Positions 17,112-25,446 of a stretch of 40,990 nucleotides of DNA are shown in pieces. The notes beneath the pieces are model-generated. The model was not told where the DNA came from, ran no database searches, and saw nothing but the letters and a program-made list of their open reading frames with translations. A program made the translations under genes and the position numbers. How positions within the stretch are numbered: position 1 is the stretch's first letter; each line of letters starts with the position of its first letter. This DNA is from Thiotrichales bacterium (GTDB lineage Bacteria > Pseudomonadota > Gammaproteobacteria > JAABTG01), in the NCBI GenBank assembly GCA_011389995.1, contig JAABTG010000030.1, positions 1 through 40,990 on the forward strand. Direction: 5' to 3'.

Positions 17112-17662
17112 GGCCGGTGATGACCCTGGCCGTAAAGCGTCGCCCCTTCCACCGCGCCGGTGCCCTGGTGCTTGCCGTGGCGGGGATGGTGGCCCTGGCG
17201 CCCACCGTGGCCCACGGGGAGGCCCTGGGCCGGCTGTTCTTCACCCCCGAGCAGCGCACGGCGTTGGACGAAGTGCGCTTCGCATCCCCCCAGGAGCAGG
17301 CCCCCGAGCCCGAGGTGGTGGCCCGGGAGCCGGCACCGGAGCCCGCACGGCCGGTCCAGTCCTTTCGCATGGAAGGGCTGGTGGTGCGCAGCCAGGGGCC
17401 CAACACCGCGTGGGTGGACGGCCGCCCGGTGCTGCGCCGAGGCAAGACCTCCCAGGGGGTGACAGTGGACCCCGGTGCCGTGAGGGCGGGGGGCGTGACC
17501 GTGCAGGTACCCGGCACCGCTACCTCCGTGGACCTCAAGCCGGGGCAGCGCTTCGACCCGGCAAGCGCCCGGGTCTCGGAGCTCGCGCCGGGCCCGGGCC
17601 CCGGGAACCCCACCCGCCCCGGGGAGGGAAGTGGAAAGGCCCATGGGGACGGCGGTCCGTGA
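17108..17662 (+). CDS. MshK/PilP-like periplasmic pilus protein
   Basis: Probable periplasmic partner of the secretin. 184 residues from the GTG at 17108 (GTGA overlap with the preceding stop); an ATG at 17120 is an alternative. A signal peptide or membrane anchor is evident (RAGALVLAVAGMVALAPTVA). The mature part begins GRLFFTPEQRTALDEVRF, has a proline/glutamate-rich linker, and then a small beta domain (FRMEGLVVRSQGPNTAWVDG, RRGKTSQGVTVDPGAVRAGG) of the kind that carries the GspC/PilP homology fold. The tail is rich in Gly and Pro. Its place after MshI- and MshJ-like genes matches Vibrio MshK. Moderately sure. Confidence 0.68.
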   Translation: MRPVMTLAVKRRPFHRAGALVLAVAGMVALAPTVAHGEALGRLFFTPEQRTALDEVRFASPQEQAPEPEVVAREPAPEPARPVQSFRMEGLVVRSQGPNTAWVDGRPVLRRGKTSQGVTVDPGAVRAGGVTVQVPGTATSVDLKPGQRFDPASARVSELAPGPGPGNPTRPGEGSGKAHGDGGP

Positions 17663-17692
17663 CCATGGCCCGCTGGCGCTGAACCGGGGGCC

Positions 17693-20600
17693 GTGAAGGC
17701 CATGCCGCAAGCCTTATCCCTCCAGCCCGGCCCCCGTCCCCCGGTGCCACCGGGCCCCTTTCCCCGGGGCCCCGGCAAACGCCAGGGGGGCGCGGCCCTC
17801 ATGGTGCTCCTGATCATCCTGGTGGTCGCCACCTCCGCCGTCATCCTCGCCAAGATAGACCCCACGCGCCATGAGCTGGTCCGGGAGACCCAGACCTCGG
17901 AGGCCCTGGCACGGGCCGGGGAACTCCTGATGGCATGGGCGGTAGCCCATCCTGCCCAATCCAGTGGGGCCCCTGGCGTACTGCCGTTCCCGGATCGCGA
18001 TACCGGTGCCGGTTTCGATGGCATCGGCAACTGTGTCCCCAACGGTATCAATGAAAGCCACCTGATCGGCCGCTTTCCGTGGGGCGGCGAGGGTTTGGCC
18101 GGTTGCGAGACCGCCCCCATCGGCAAGGACATTAGGGACGGTTGGGGAGCACCGCTGTATTACGCCGTATCCCGGAACATAGTCAGCCATCCCGGCGCGG
18201 GTGCAGCGCCCGTCAATTCCAATCTGCCGGACCTCGACCCGCCGCCCTTTCCCTGGCTGCAGGTGCGGGATGCCGATGGCAATGTCATCAGCGACCGCGT
18301 GGCCGCCGTCATCATCGCCCCCGGCCCCGCCCTGGCGGGCCAGGACCGCAGCGGTGCCGCCCCCACCATAGCCAACTTCCTGGAGACCTTCGACCTGGGC
18401 GGCGACACGGTGGGCAACACGCTAAACGACGGCTGTCCTGACGTCGCTGCTGGGTGCGCTGATAGTCTCGGCGAGGACTTCTACATCCATCAGAGCGAAG
18501 AGTTCAACGACCGCCTCATCTTCATCACCATCGACGAGCTCATGCCCCGGGTGGAACGCCGGGCGGCCCTGGAGGCGGCCCGCATCCTGCGGCAGTTCAA
18601 GCTCGACCATGGCCGCTACCCGTGGCTGGCCCCCTTCGCCAACCCCCTGGTGCGGGCGCCGGTGATAAGCGGCCGGGCCAGTAGCGGTACCGGCGGCACC
18701 ACCCTTATCGACAACGACAAGGATTTCGGCGCCGCCAACGTTGTGGATACGGGCAGCGACCTGCTGTGGAACCTGACCAGCGGCGCCAGCGGTACCGTCA
18801 GCGCCGTGGTGAATGCTACAGAGATCGCCAGCACGAACCTCGACGGCGGGTCCCGGGCTACCTTCTCCGAAAGCGACGACTACCACATCGCCGCCACGGG
18901 CCTGAACCATACGGGCTTTGCCGGCGGCGGCAACAACGTGACGGACGCCCTCCAGGACATCAACGCCCATTTCTGGAGCGTCCTGCGACCGGGGGCGCTG
19001 GTGCGCAACGTCACTGACGGCTCCGCCGCCATGGTGGGCGCGGTGCCGGTGACGGGCGCCATTTCCGACACCCTGAGCTTCGCCGCCCTGGCGGGCGGCA
19101 CCGACGACGACTTCGATACCGGCGATGACTACCGGGTGGAGATGGATCACGGCACGGCCACCGGTGGCACTGCCACGAGCCTGGTGGATACGGGGGCCGA
19201 CTTCGAACTCCTGGATGTCCGCGCCGGTACACCGGTGCTCAATCTGACGGAAGGATCGGCGGCGTGGGTGACCGGCGTGACCTCCACTGACCTGACTCTG
19301 TCGGGTCTGCGGGGCGGGGTCGACAACACCTTTGATGCCGGCGATGCCTACCGCCTCGGCCGCTTCGACGGCCGCGTGGACACCCGCTTCGGCCAGTTGC
19401 CCGTTCACGTCCTCGGTGGCCCCTTTCGCTCCGGTTTCCAGGTGGCATGGACCCTGCGCGACGGCAGCTATGGCTTCTCGGACCCCCTGCCGTCCCCCGA
19501 TCCCCTGGTCCATAGCGAGAGCATGAAAGTCGCCTCCCGGGACACCGTCGTGGCCGCGGGGACGGCCTCGGCGGGCAGCGGTGGGCTGATCCTGGAGGAT
19601 ACGGCCACCGATTTCTTCGATGATGGCGTGGCCCTCGGGGATGCCGTAATAGTGGACCACGGCGCCTATGGCACCATCACCGCCATGACCGCCACCACCC
19701 TGACGCTGGATGGCCTGACCGGCGTGGCCCCCCTGGCATTCGCCGGTGGGGATGGCTACACCGTCCACCGCGTCCATCGGGTAGGCGACGGCGTGTGCGT
19801 CTGGGACCGGCGGGCGGTGGTGCGCTGCATGGGCCGCACCCCCAGGACACCCCTCATCACCGGCATCGCCACCGGCGGCGGGCCCGCCACCCTGGAGGAC
19901 CTCAGCGAGGTGTTCTCGGCCGTCGGCGACAGCCCTGCCGACCCCACGGACGACGTCACCCGCTGGCGCGTCAAGGGCCTGGACAAGGTGGTCCGGCTGG
20001 AGGGCACCTTCGCCACCGGCGGCTTCGCCATCCTGGAGGACACCACAGCTAACTTCGTCGCCGCGGGTATCGTGATGGGGGATACCGTGACCAACGTCAC
20101 GGACGGCTCCAGCGGTCTGGTCACCGCGCCGCCTACGGCCACGACCCTGGAGGTAGCCCTGTCGGGCGGCATGGACAACGCATTCGAGGCCGGTGACCAG
20201 TATGGCCTACCGCTAGGTGGCGGCACCGCCACCGGCGGAGTCGCCATCCTGGAGGACACCACAGCTAACTTCGTCGCCGCGGGTATCGTGATGGGGGATA
20301 ACGTGATCAACGTCACGGACGGCTCCAGCGGTCTGGTCACCGCGCCGCCTACGACCACGACCCTGGAGGTAGCCCTGTCGGGAGGCATGGACAATGCGTT
20401 CGAGCCCGGTGACCAATACGCCCTGCCGCCCAATGCCAATGCGGGGGTAATAACGGGCATATTCCCCCACACCCTGGATATAGTGGGGCTGGCCCACGGC
20501 TTCGCGGCCGGCAACGCCTACCGCATATTGCTGGCCACCAACAGCACCAGCCCCCTGGGCCTCGCGCCCGCCGGGGCCGGAACTACCAACACCCTGCTGG

Positions 20601-21538
20601 AGGCGGCACCGGGGGACAGCCTGCCTATGGATCTGGAAGAGGGGGACGTGGTCCGAAAGGTCGGGTCGCCCAGCGAATACGGTTTCATCACCGACGTCTC
20701 GGGGCTGCCCACCGAGGTCGGCGTGCGCATGCTGGACGGCGGCACCCTGGCCCCCGGGGACAGCTACGAGATCCGTTACCATCTGGTGGCGGAGCGGGCC
20801 TACGAATTCCGCCTGGCGTTCGCGGGGGCCGCCGCCGTGCCCGGCAGCGACCCGGCGGCGCTGGGCCTCGGCTACGCGGACGCCAAGACCCGCGACGTGT
20901 TGCTCCTCAATGCCAACCACGTCACCCCGCCGGGGGCCACGGGCCTGCGCATCCGCGTGCTGGACTACCAGGCCGACGGTACCCTGCTGGGTGACGTGAG
21001 CCTGGCCGCCAACGACAATATCACCGCCACCGTCCTCGCCCGGGGCATCCACATGGACCTGGAACAGGGGGTGGAGCTGCCCGACTGGTTCATGGACAAC
21101 GAGTGGTACCGGTTCCTCTACGCGGCGGCGGCCGTGGACGAGATGCCAAGTGGTGGTGGCTTGTGCGAAGCCAACCCCCCCTGCCTGACGATACAGGATC
21201 TGACTGGCCTGGAATTGCAGGCCAGGGTGGAGGCGGTAGTGATCGCCAGTGGTGCGAGCGTCGGCTCGGGCGACAGGCTCTTCGGGGGCACCTGTGGACC
21301 GGGAAGTGTCAGCCCCTTCGAGTGTCACTACCTGGACCCCCCGCCCGACGGTGCGATTCCCGTGACGCCCAACAACAGCAACGAGACGGACATCCTGGTA
21401 CGCGACAACGTCAGCGCTACGTTTAACGACGTGCTGACGCCGGTGTGTCTTAATCTCACAACGAATGATGCGGGATGCCTGCTGCCTCATTGCGTCTATG
21501 AACCTGGTGACCCAAACAACTGCGAGGTATTGCCTTGA
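17693..21538 (+). CDS. giant PilX/MshP-like minor pilin with tandem beta repeats
   Basis: 1281 residues. A class III-type leader ends KRQGG, followed by AALMVLLIILVVATSAVILA; predicted cleavage is after G33. Position +5 is not Glu, as in PilX/GspK-type minor pilins that cap the fibre. Residues 70-320 form a head with paired cysteines. From about 324 to 1030 there are seven to eight repeats of roughly 70 residues, of the pattern L.DT.ADF...GV..GD.V.N.TDGS.G.VT...TTL....L.GG.DN.F.AGD.Y. Residues 774-845 and 846-917 are nearly identical. The C-terminal 230 residues are cysteine-rich (LCEANPPCLTIQDL, CLLPHCVYEPGDPNNCEVLP). Likely surface-exposed and possibly the pilus tip adhesin, taking the place of MshQ or PilY1; that is inference. 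The start is GTG 17693 or ATG 17702. It overlaps the next gene as TTGA. Confidence 0.75.
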   Translation: MKAMPQALSLQPGPRPPVPPGPFPRGPGKRQGGAALMVLLIILVVATSAVILAKIDPTRHELVRETQTSEALARAGELLMAWAVAHPAQSSGAPGVLPFPDRDTGAGFDGIGNCVPNGINESHLIGRFPWGGEGLAGCETAPIGKDIRDGWGAPLYYAVSRNIVSHPGAGAAPVNSNLPDLDPPPFPWLQVRDADGNVISDRVAAVIIAPGPALAGQDRSGAAPTIANFLETFDLGGDTVGNTLNDGCPDVAAGCADSLGEDFYIHQSEEFNDRLIFITIDELMPRVERRAALEAARILRQFKLDHGRYPWLAPFANPLVRAPVISGRASSGTGGTTLIDNDKDFGAANVVDTGSDLLWNLTSGASGTVSAVVNATEIASTNLDGGSRATFSESDDYHIAATGLNHTGFAGGGNNVTDALQDINAHFWSVLRPGALVRNVTDGSAAMVGAVPVTGAISDTLSFAALAGGTDDDFDTGDDYRVEMDHGTATGGTATSLVDTGADFELLDVRAGTPVLNLTEGSAAWVTGVTSTDLTLSGLRGGVDNTFDAGDAYRLGRFDGRVDTRFGQLPVHVLGGPFRSGFQVAWTLRDGSYGFSDPLPSPDPLVHSESMKVASRDTVVAAGTASAGSGGLILEDTATDFFDDGVALGDAVIVDHGAYGTITAMTATTLTLDGLTGVAPLAFAGGDGYTVHRVHRVGDGVCVWDRRAVVRCMGRTPRTPLITGIATGGGPATLEDLSEVFSAVGDSPADPTDDVTRWRVKGLDKVVRLEGTFATGGFAILEDTTANFVAAGIVMGDTVTNVTDGSSGLVTAPPTATTLEVALSGGMDNAFEAGDQYGLPLGGGTATGGVAILEDTTANFVAAGIVMGDNVINVTDGSSGLVTAPPTTTTLEVALSGGMDNAFEPGDQYALPPNANAGVITGIFPHTLDIVGLAHGFAAGNAYRILLATNSTSPLGLAPAGAGTTNTLLEAAPGDSLPMDLEEGDVVRKVGSPSEYGFITDVSGLPTEVGVRMLDGGTLAPGDSYEIRYHLVAERAYEFRLAFAGAAAVPGSDPAALGLGYADAKTRDVLLLNANHVTPPGATGLRIRVLDYQADGTLLGDVSLAANDNITATVLARGIHMDLEQGVELPDWFMDNEWYRFLYAAAAVDEMPSGGGLCEANPPCLTIQDLTGLELQARVEAVVIASGASVGSGDRLFGGTCGPGSVSPFECHYLDPPPDGAIPVTPNNSNETDILVRDNVSATFNDVLTPVCLNLTTNDAGCLLPHCVYEPGDPNNCEVLP
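20012..20443 (+). repeat. recent 216-bp tandem duplication inside the giant minor pilin gene
   Basis: Units 20012-20227 and 20228-20443 are in frame (72 codons each) and almost identical over their first 200 bp; for example, GGAGGACACCACAGCTAACT occurs in both at a 216-bp offset. The other repeats of the protein are related only at the amino-acid level, so this pair arose recently and may vary in copy number. Confidence 0.88.
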
Positions 21539-22410
21539 AGCATCGCGCCCAGAACGGCTTCACCCTCATCGAGCTGGCCGTGGTGGTGGTGGTCATCGGG
21601 CTGCTGCTCACGGGGATCCTCGTGCCCCTGTCGGTCCAGGTGGAGGCGGCCAGGATCCAGGAGACCCAGCGCAAGCTGACGGAGATCCGCGGCGCCCTCA
21701 TCGGCTTCGCCCAGGTGAACGGCCGCCTGCCCTGCCCGGCGACCCATCTGACGGCGGGGGAAGCGTTACTGGTGGATGATGTGGCGGGCACCGAGGGCTG
21801 CGACGATGGCGGAACCCTGAGACAACACGGCTTCGTGCCCGCGGTGACCCTGGGCGTTTCGGGGCCCTTCAACGGCGACAATCTGTTGGTGGACGCCTGG
21901 GGCAACCCCTACCGCTACAGCGTCACGGCCTCTGATGCGGGAGGCACGGTGGGGTGGGATTTCGTGGCCGACAACGAGATGCGCCAGGTAGGCATGGAGA
22001 CGTTGGGTCCGGACCTCGAGGTGTGCTCGGCCCAGGGGCCGGCACCGGACGATGTTAACGGCAACGGTAGCGCCAGTACCGCGCCCGACTGTGGCGGCGG
22101 CACGGGCACGGCCCTTACCAGGGAGGCCCCGGTGGTGTTCTATTCCCTGGGGCCGGATGGCAGCAATATGCCCGGCTACGGCTTCTTCTCCACCTATCAA
22201 CTGGAGAATGCGGGGGAGATCAGTCCTATAGGTGGTCTGCCGATCCGCCTGGGAGGTTACTGGGTCGCCGCGGACAGCATCTTCGTGGCCGGTGCCCGTC
22301 GCGGCGAGCCGGACGCCGATGCGGCACGGGCCTATTTCGATGACATCGTGGAGTGGGTATCGCCGGTGGTGCTTTACGAACGCATGATCGCGACGGGCCG
22401 GCTACCCTAG
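21535..22410 (+). CDS. type IV prepilin-like protein (minor pilin)
   Basis: 291 residues with a textbook prepilin signal: MKHRAQNG, then FTLIELAVVVVVIGLLLTGI. Cleavage is expected after G8 and the mature protein has Glu at +5. The head (from about residue 35) begins with a long helix (VEAARIQETQRKLTEIRGAL). It includes RLPCPATHL, paired cysteines, and GNPYRYSV and VVFYSLGPDGS segments. The start is a TTG at 21535 overlapping the preceding stop (TTGA), with GAGG 7 nt upstream. It is probably co-assembled with the giant PilX-like protein. At the 3' end it converges on the PEP-CTERM gene; the two stop codons share the palindrome CTAG (22407-22410). Confidence 0.9.
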   Translation: MKHRAQNGFTLIELAVVVVVIGLLLTGILVPLSVQVEAARIQETQRKLTEIRGALIGFAQVNGRLPCPATHLTAGEALLVDDVAGTEGCDDGGTLRQHGFVPAVTLGVSGPFNGDNLLVDAWGNPYRYSVTASDAGGTVGWDFVADNEMRQVGMETLGPDLEVCSAQGPAPDDVNGNGSASTAPDCGGGTGTALTREAPVVFYSLGPDGSNMPGYGFFSTYQLENAGEISPIGGLPIRLGGYWVAADSIFVAGARRGEPDADAARAYFDDIVEWVSPVVLYERMIATGRLP

Positions 22411-23153
22411 CTCCGGCGTCGACGGCGGGCCGCTGCCAGACCCACCAGCGCGCTGCCCAGTAATATCAGGGCCGGCGGTGCCGGCACGAAGGTGACGGCG
22501 GGGTTGTCGAGGACGAACCGGGGGTTGGCGAGATTCTGGCCTCTCGGCAAGGTGAGTTCGATTCGATCCACGGGCTGGTTCCAGGCTGGCTCGATTCTTT
22601 GGAACTGGATGTGCACTGGAAACCCTGGGATGGAATTGTCGTCGTTGATCAGTGATATGCCGGAATCTGCCACCCTCATGGAGTTCTCGCCACGGGACTC
22701 TCCAAAGAAGCCCGTAACGCTTACAAAACGTGCCGAGCTGAAAAACATATCAGCGTCATTCGGATCATCCACCGGATCCCCGCTATTAGGAAAGGTATAG
22801 AGGTCCAGGCTACGAAGGTAGAACGGCTTCGAATGAGTGATGGATAAGGTTTCCGCTACTTTTCCGGGGGATAGGAAGTTGTTCAAGTAGAAGAGATTAT
22901 CTGACCCATCGGGGTTTGGCGGAATCGTTAAATGGCCAGAATTAGAATTTACTAACCCTTGTGCGTAGGATTGCACGCGCCAGTTGGAACTCAGGTTGAA
23001 GCCCGCTAGGTTCGCGCCTGTAGGAATGGGCTCATTTTGTATATCCGTGTCGTCGAACAGGCCGTCGAAGGTCAGCACCGACGATGCGGGGACGGCGGCG
23101 GACCATGGGAGGAGGATGCAGAGCATCAAGGATAGCTTTTTGAAGTTCGGCAT
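22407..23153 (-). CDS. PEP-CTERM-type exported protein (VPAP variant)
   Basis: 248 residues from the ATG at 23153-23151. An N-terminal signal, MPNFKKLSLMLCILLPWSAA, ends near VPASS. The middle has a secreted beta-rich domain beginning SVLTFDGLFDDTDIQ, of no family I recognise. The C terminus is VPAPPALILLGSALVGLAAA followed by five arginines: the tripartite exosortase sorting signal (motif, hydrophobic helix, basic tail), with PAP in place of PEP. Such proteins are cut by an exosortase and anchored or released at the cell surface; no exosortase is in this window. The longer frame (to 23405) would cover the sigma-54 promoter and the proximal box and is rejected. The gene is visibly less GC-rich than its neighbours, suggesting different ancestry or weak codon selection. 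Confidence 0.87.
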   Translation of the reverse strand: MPNFKKLSLMLCILLPWSAAVPASSVLTFDGLFDDTDIQNEPIPTGANLAGFNLSSNWRVQSYAQGLVNSNSGHLTIPPNPDGSDNLFYLNNFLSPGKVAETLSITHSKPFYLRSLDLYTFPNSGDPVDDPNDADMFFSSARFVSVTGFFGESRGENSMRVADSGISLINDDNSIPGFPVHIQFQRIEPAWNQPVDRIELTLPRGQNLANPRFVLDNPAVTFVPAPPALILLGSALVGLAAARRRRRS

Positions 23154-23235
23154 CGTGAAACCATTCCGGTTGAGGGTGGTGGGGCTGGCGTGGGTCTCCG
23201 ATGACTCCGCCCGAAGCCTATTCCCTAAATAGTTA

Positions 23236-23251
23236 TGCAAGATTGGGGCCA
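23236..23251 (-). promoter_or_regulatory. sigma-54 (-24/-12) promoter for the PEP-CTERM gene
   Basis: On the minus strand, 23251 to 23236 reads TGGCCCCAATCTTGCA. This has the -24 GG and -12 GC exactly ten bases apart and the consensus TGGC and TTGCA blocks. It lies about 83 bp upstream of the ATG, so transcription would start near 23225 with a leader of about 70 nt. Two upstream boxes provide likely activator sites. Confidence 0.8.
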
Positions 23252-23314
23252 GAACAACATTTGAATTGATAAACAGTCGGTTAAGCCCCATCGGCTGTGA
23301 TCCTGCGCACATTT

Positions 23315-23331
23315 TGTAAAATCTCCCGACA
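23315..23331 (-). promoter_or_regulatory. upstream activator box, proximal copy (PEP-CTERM box)
   Basis: On the minus strand this reads TGTCGGGAGATTTTACA. It shares 14 of 17 bases with the distal copy and matches the type of element from which the PEP-CTERM-box regulator family takes its name, as far as I remember its consensus. It lies about 64 bp upstream of the -24 element, the usual distance for an enhancer of a sigma-54 promoter. The probable binder is a PrsR-like protein such as the one at 5165-6634. Confidence 0.7.
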
Positions 23332-23461
23332 GTAGATTGCCCGAAAACTGTGGCAGCGGCCACGGTTTGCCGTTCTGAACCTCCGGGCGGCCATTCTGCG
23401 GCCAATCAGAGCCAGATAGCCGGAGATTGGCCTGCCGTAGACCGTGGATGGGGCCGCCGCG

Positions 23462-23478
23462 TGTAAAATTATCCGACA
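23462..23478 (-). promoter_or_regulatory. upstream activator box, distal copy
   Basis: On the minus strand this reads TGTCGGATAATTTTACA and overlaps the last codons and stop (23469-23471) of the histidine kinase gene. It lies 147 bp from the proximal copy, in the same orientation; at 10.5 bp per turn that is 14 turns, so both would face the same side of the helix. Confidence 0.68.
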
Positions 23479-25202
23479 TTCCCCATGGCGCTGTCGTCGT
23501 GGATGGCAAAACAGACCCTTCCCCCCTCATTTTCCTCGAGCTCCAGCCAGAAGCGGGCCGTTTGTGCCAGCCGCGCCGTCTGGTACAGACCGATGCCCAG
23601 GCCACTGGTGGAATCCACGGGCTGGCGGAACAGCCGGTCCGCCACCACCTGCGGTACGGGTGAGCCTGTGTCGCACACCGAGACGGTGAGGGGCGGGCCA
23701 GCCCGCAGGGTCACGGTGATGCGGATGTCCGGCTCGCTCTGGCGCTTGAAGCGGGCGTTCTCCAGCAGGTTCTCCAGGGCCGTGTCGAGGATGTCCGCCG
23801 GCACCGTGGTGTCGGGCATAACGTCGGCGGCCTCGAAATGCAGCCCCGCCTGCTCGTGGCGCCGCATCAGACGGCGCCACCACTGGTCCAGGGCCAGATG
23901 CTCGGGGGGCTCCACGGTCTCGGGGGACTGGAGCTTGTCCAGGGCCCGGCCGAGGCGCTGGCCCAATTGGGGGAGCTGGCGGCGTACCAGGGCATAGGCC
24001 CGTTCCGCCCGCTGGCCTTCGGTGTGCTCCATGGCCATGGTCAGGGTCTGCAGGGATTGCAGCAGGTTCTTGATGTCGTGGGTCACGCGGGCGCCCGTCT
24101 CGTACACCGCCTGGAGGTGGGCCCGGCTGCCCAGTTCCTGCTGGGAGTGCTTGGCGGCATAGAAGTAGTCGATGACCTGTACCAGCAGCCGGCCGTGGAG
24201 CAGCAGGGTCGCCCCCGGGGCCGCCAGGGTGAAAACGGTCACCTCCAGGGTGTCGCCGTGCACCCCATTGGCATGGGGCGTCTCCCGGCCCACCAGTCCG
24301 GATTGGTCCCGGGTCCACCAGCGGGCCCCCTCCACCCAGGGCAGTTCGCCGAACTGGGCCATGGCCTTCTCCAGGAAGGCCTCCGGCGCGTCGTGCTTCT
24401 GGGCCAGCTGGGACAGCCCCGTCAACCACTCCTCGAAGGGCGTGCCCATATTCAGCACGTAGCGGGACCACAGCTGGGAAAGACCGGAGAAACCGGGGTG
24501 GGGATCCAGCATCCAGCTGATGGCCAGCAGGAACAGGGCGATGAAGATGAGGTTCTGGAACAGGGCCGCGGGATAGGACAACCCGGTGGAATACATCACC
24601 AGCAGGCTGCCCAGGGCCAGCAGGGCGGTGAGGGAGGACAGGGTGATGGCGTGGAGGATATCCACGCTGTGGAGCCGCGGGTGCGGGTCGTGGCGCAGGG
24701 GCAGCAGCAGCACCAGTACCGACGGCACCATGAGGCCGTAGTAGAACAATATGCCGGTGACGTCGTCGGTGGGCACGTTGAAGGTGGGTACCACACAGCC
24801 GATGAGGAACTCGCAGATGAGCACCACCAGGGTGGTGAGGTAGACGAAGCGCTCGCGACGGTTGACGAACAGCACGCGCCCGCCGATGAGGCCGATGAGC
24901 AGCAGCATCCAGATGAAGACGAACCACCAGTTGATCCAGATGATGAAGGCCGCGGTCAGCAGCACGAAGACGGCCCCGGTGCTGCGGTCGAGGCGGCGAT
25001 CACTGCGCCACAGGGGCTGCCAGATGAGGAACAACCCCAGGTGCGCCAGCATCATGGAGCGCGACAGGGCGCTGCCGAAGTCGCCCCACAGGGCGGCATG
25101 GAGCAACAGCAGCATGAGCCCCAGCAACAGGTTCTCGCGGATCTCCCGCGGCCGGGCGAATATCCCGCGACGCAGAAAGGAAAGGGAAATGGGGCTGTTC
25201 AC
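23469..25202 (-). CDS. membrane-bound sensor histidine kinase, PrsK-like
   Basis: 577 residues from the GTG at 25202. Seven or so membrane segments fill residues 25-235 (for example LLLGLMLLLLHAALWG, AVFVLLTAAFIIWINWWFVF, LVVLICEFLIGCV, LFQNLIFIALFLLAISWML). A cytoplasmic linker of about 130 residues follows. The H-box is VYETGARVTHDIKNLLQSLQ with H375, then the ATPase domain with the N-box ENLLENARF, the DTGSPVP motif and the G-box TSGLGIGLYQTARL. The layout is like PrsK, partner of the PEP-CTERM-box regulator, but PrsK is usually longer. No receiver gene adjoins it; the regulator at 5165 is the natural candidate partner. There is no good ribosome-binding site, so the start is uncertain. Confidence 0.85.
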   Translation of the reverse strand: MNSPISLSFLRRGIFARPREIRENLLLGLMLLLLHAALWGDFGSALSRSMMLAHLGLFLIWQPLWRSDRRLDRSTGAVFVLLTAAFIIWINWWFVFIWMLLLIGLIGGRVLFVNRRERFVYLTTLVVLICEFLIGCVVPTFNVPTDDVTGILFYYGLMVPSVLVLLLPLRHDPHPRLHSVDILHAITLSSLTALLALGSLLVMYSTGLSYPAALFQNLIFIALFLLAISWMLDPHPGFSGLSQLWSRYVLNMGTPFEEWLTGLSQLAQKHDAPEAFLEKAMAQFGELPWVEGARWWTRDQSGLVGRETPHANGVHGDTLEVTVFTLAAPGATLLLHGRLLVQVIDYFYAAKHSQQELGSRAHLQAVYETGARVTHDIKNLLQSLQTLTMAMEHTEGQRAERAYALVRRQLPQLGQRLGRALDKLQSPETVEPPEHLALDQWWRRLMRRHEQAGLHFEAADVMPDTTVPADILDTALENLLENARFKRQSEPDIRITVTLRAGPPLTVSVCDTGSPVPQVVADRLFRQPVDSTSGLGIGLYQTARLAQTARFWLELEENEGGRVCFAIHDDSAMGNVG

Positions 25203-25446
25203 GACAAGTGGGTGTTCACTTTTCTCTCACCGAGGCACGAAGGCACAAAGGAGAAGCAATACTAAGGATACAGGCTGCCATGAGCGAACCCCTGGGCGTG
25301 AAGGGCATTTTGACGATGCAATCGACGACCATCACTTCTGCCTCATTCTCATTCATCTCCGTGCCCCGTGCCGCCGTGAAAGCAATATATTTTATGATGG
25401 TCAAAGGTTGTAACCATTGTTCCTTGAACTTCAAAGGGGGATACCT
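25203..25446. other. divergent intergenic region with a degenerate palindromic repeat
   Basis: This lies between the divergent kinase and permease genes. The segment CACCGAGGCACGAAGGCACA (from about 25228) and the later CTCCGTGCCCCGTGCCGCCG (from about 25359) look like the two arms of a decayed palindromic repeat, related in style to the repeats near 30132 and 33291. AT-rich sequence at 25385-25400 (TATATTTTATGATGG) could hold the permease promoter. No ORF is supported. Confidence 0.4.

Noticed and set aside
23154..23405. N-terminal extension of the PEP-CTERM protein to 23405
   Set aside because: It would place the sigma-54 promoter and the proximal box within the coding region and bury the signal peptide; the ATG at 23153 starts a proper signal sequence.
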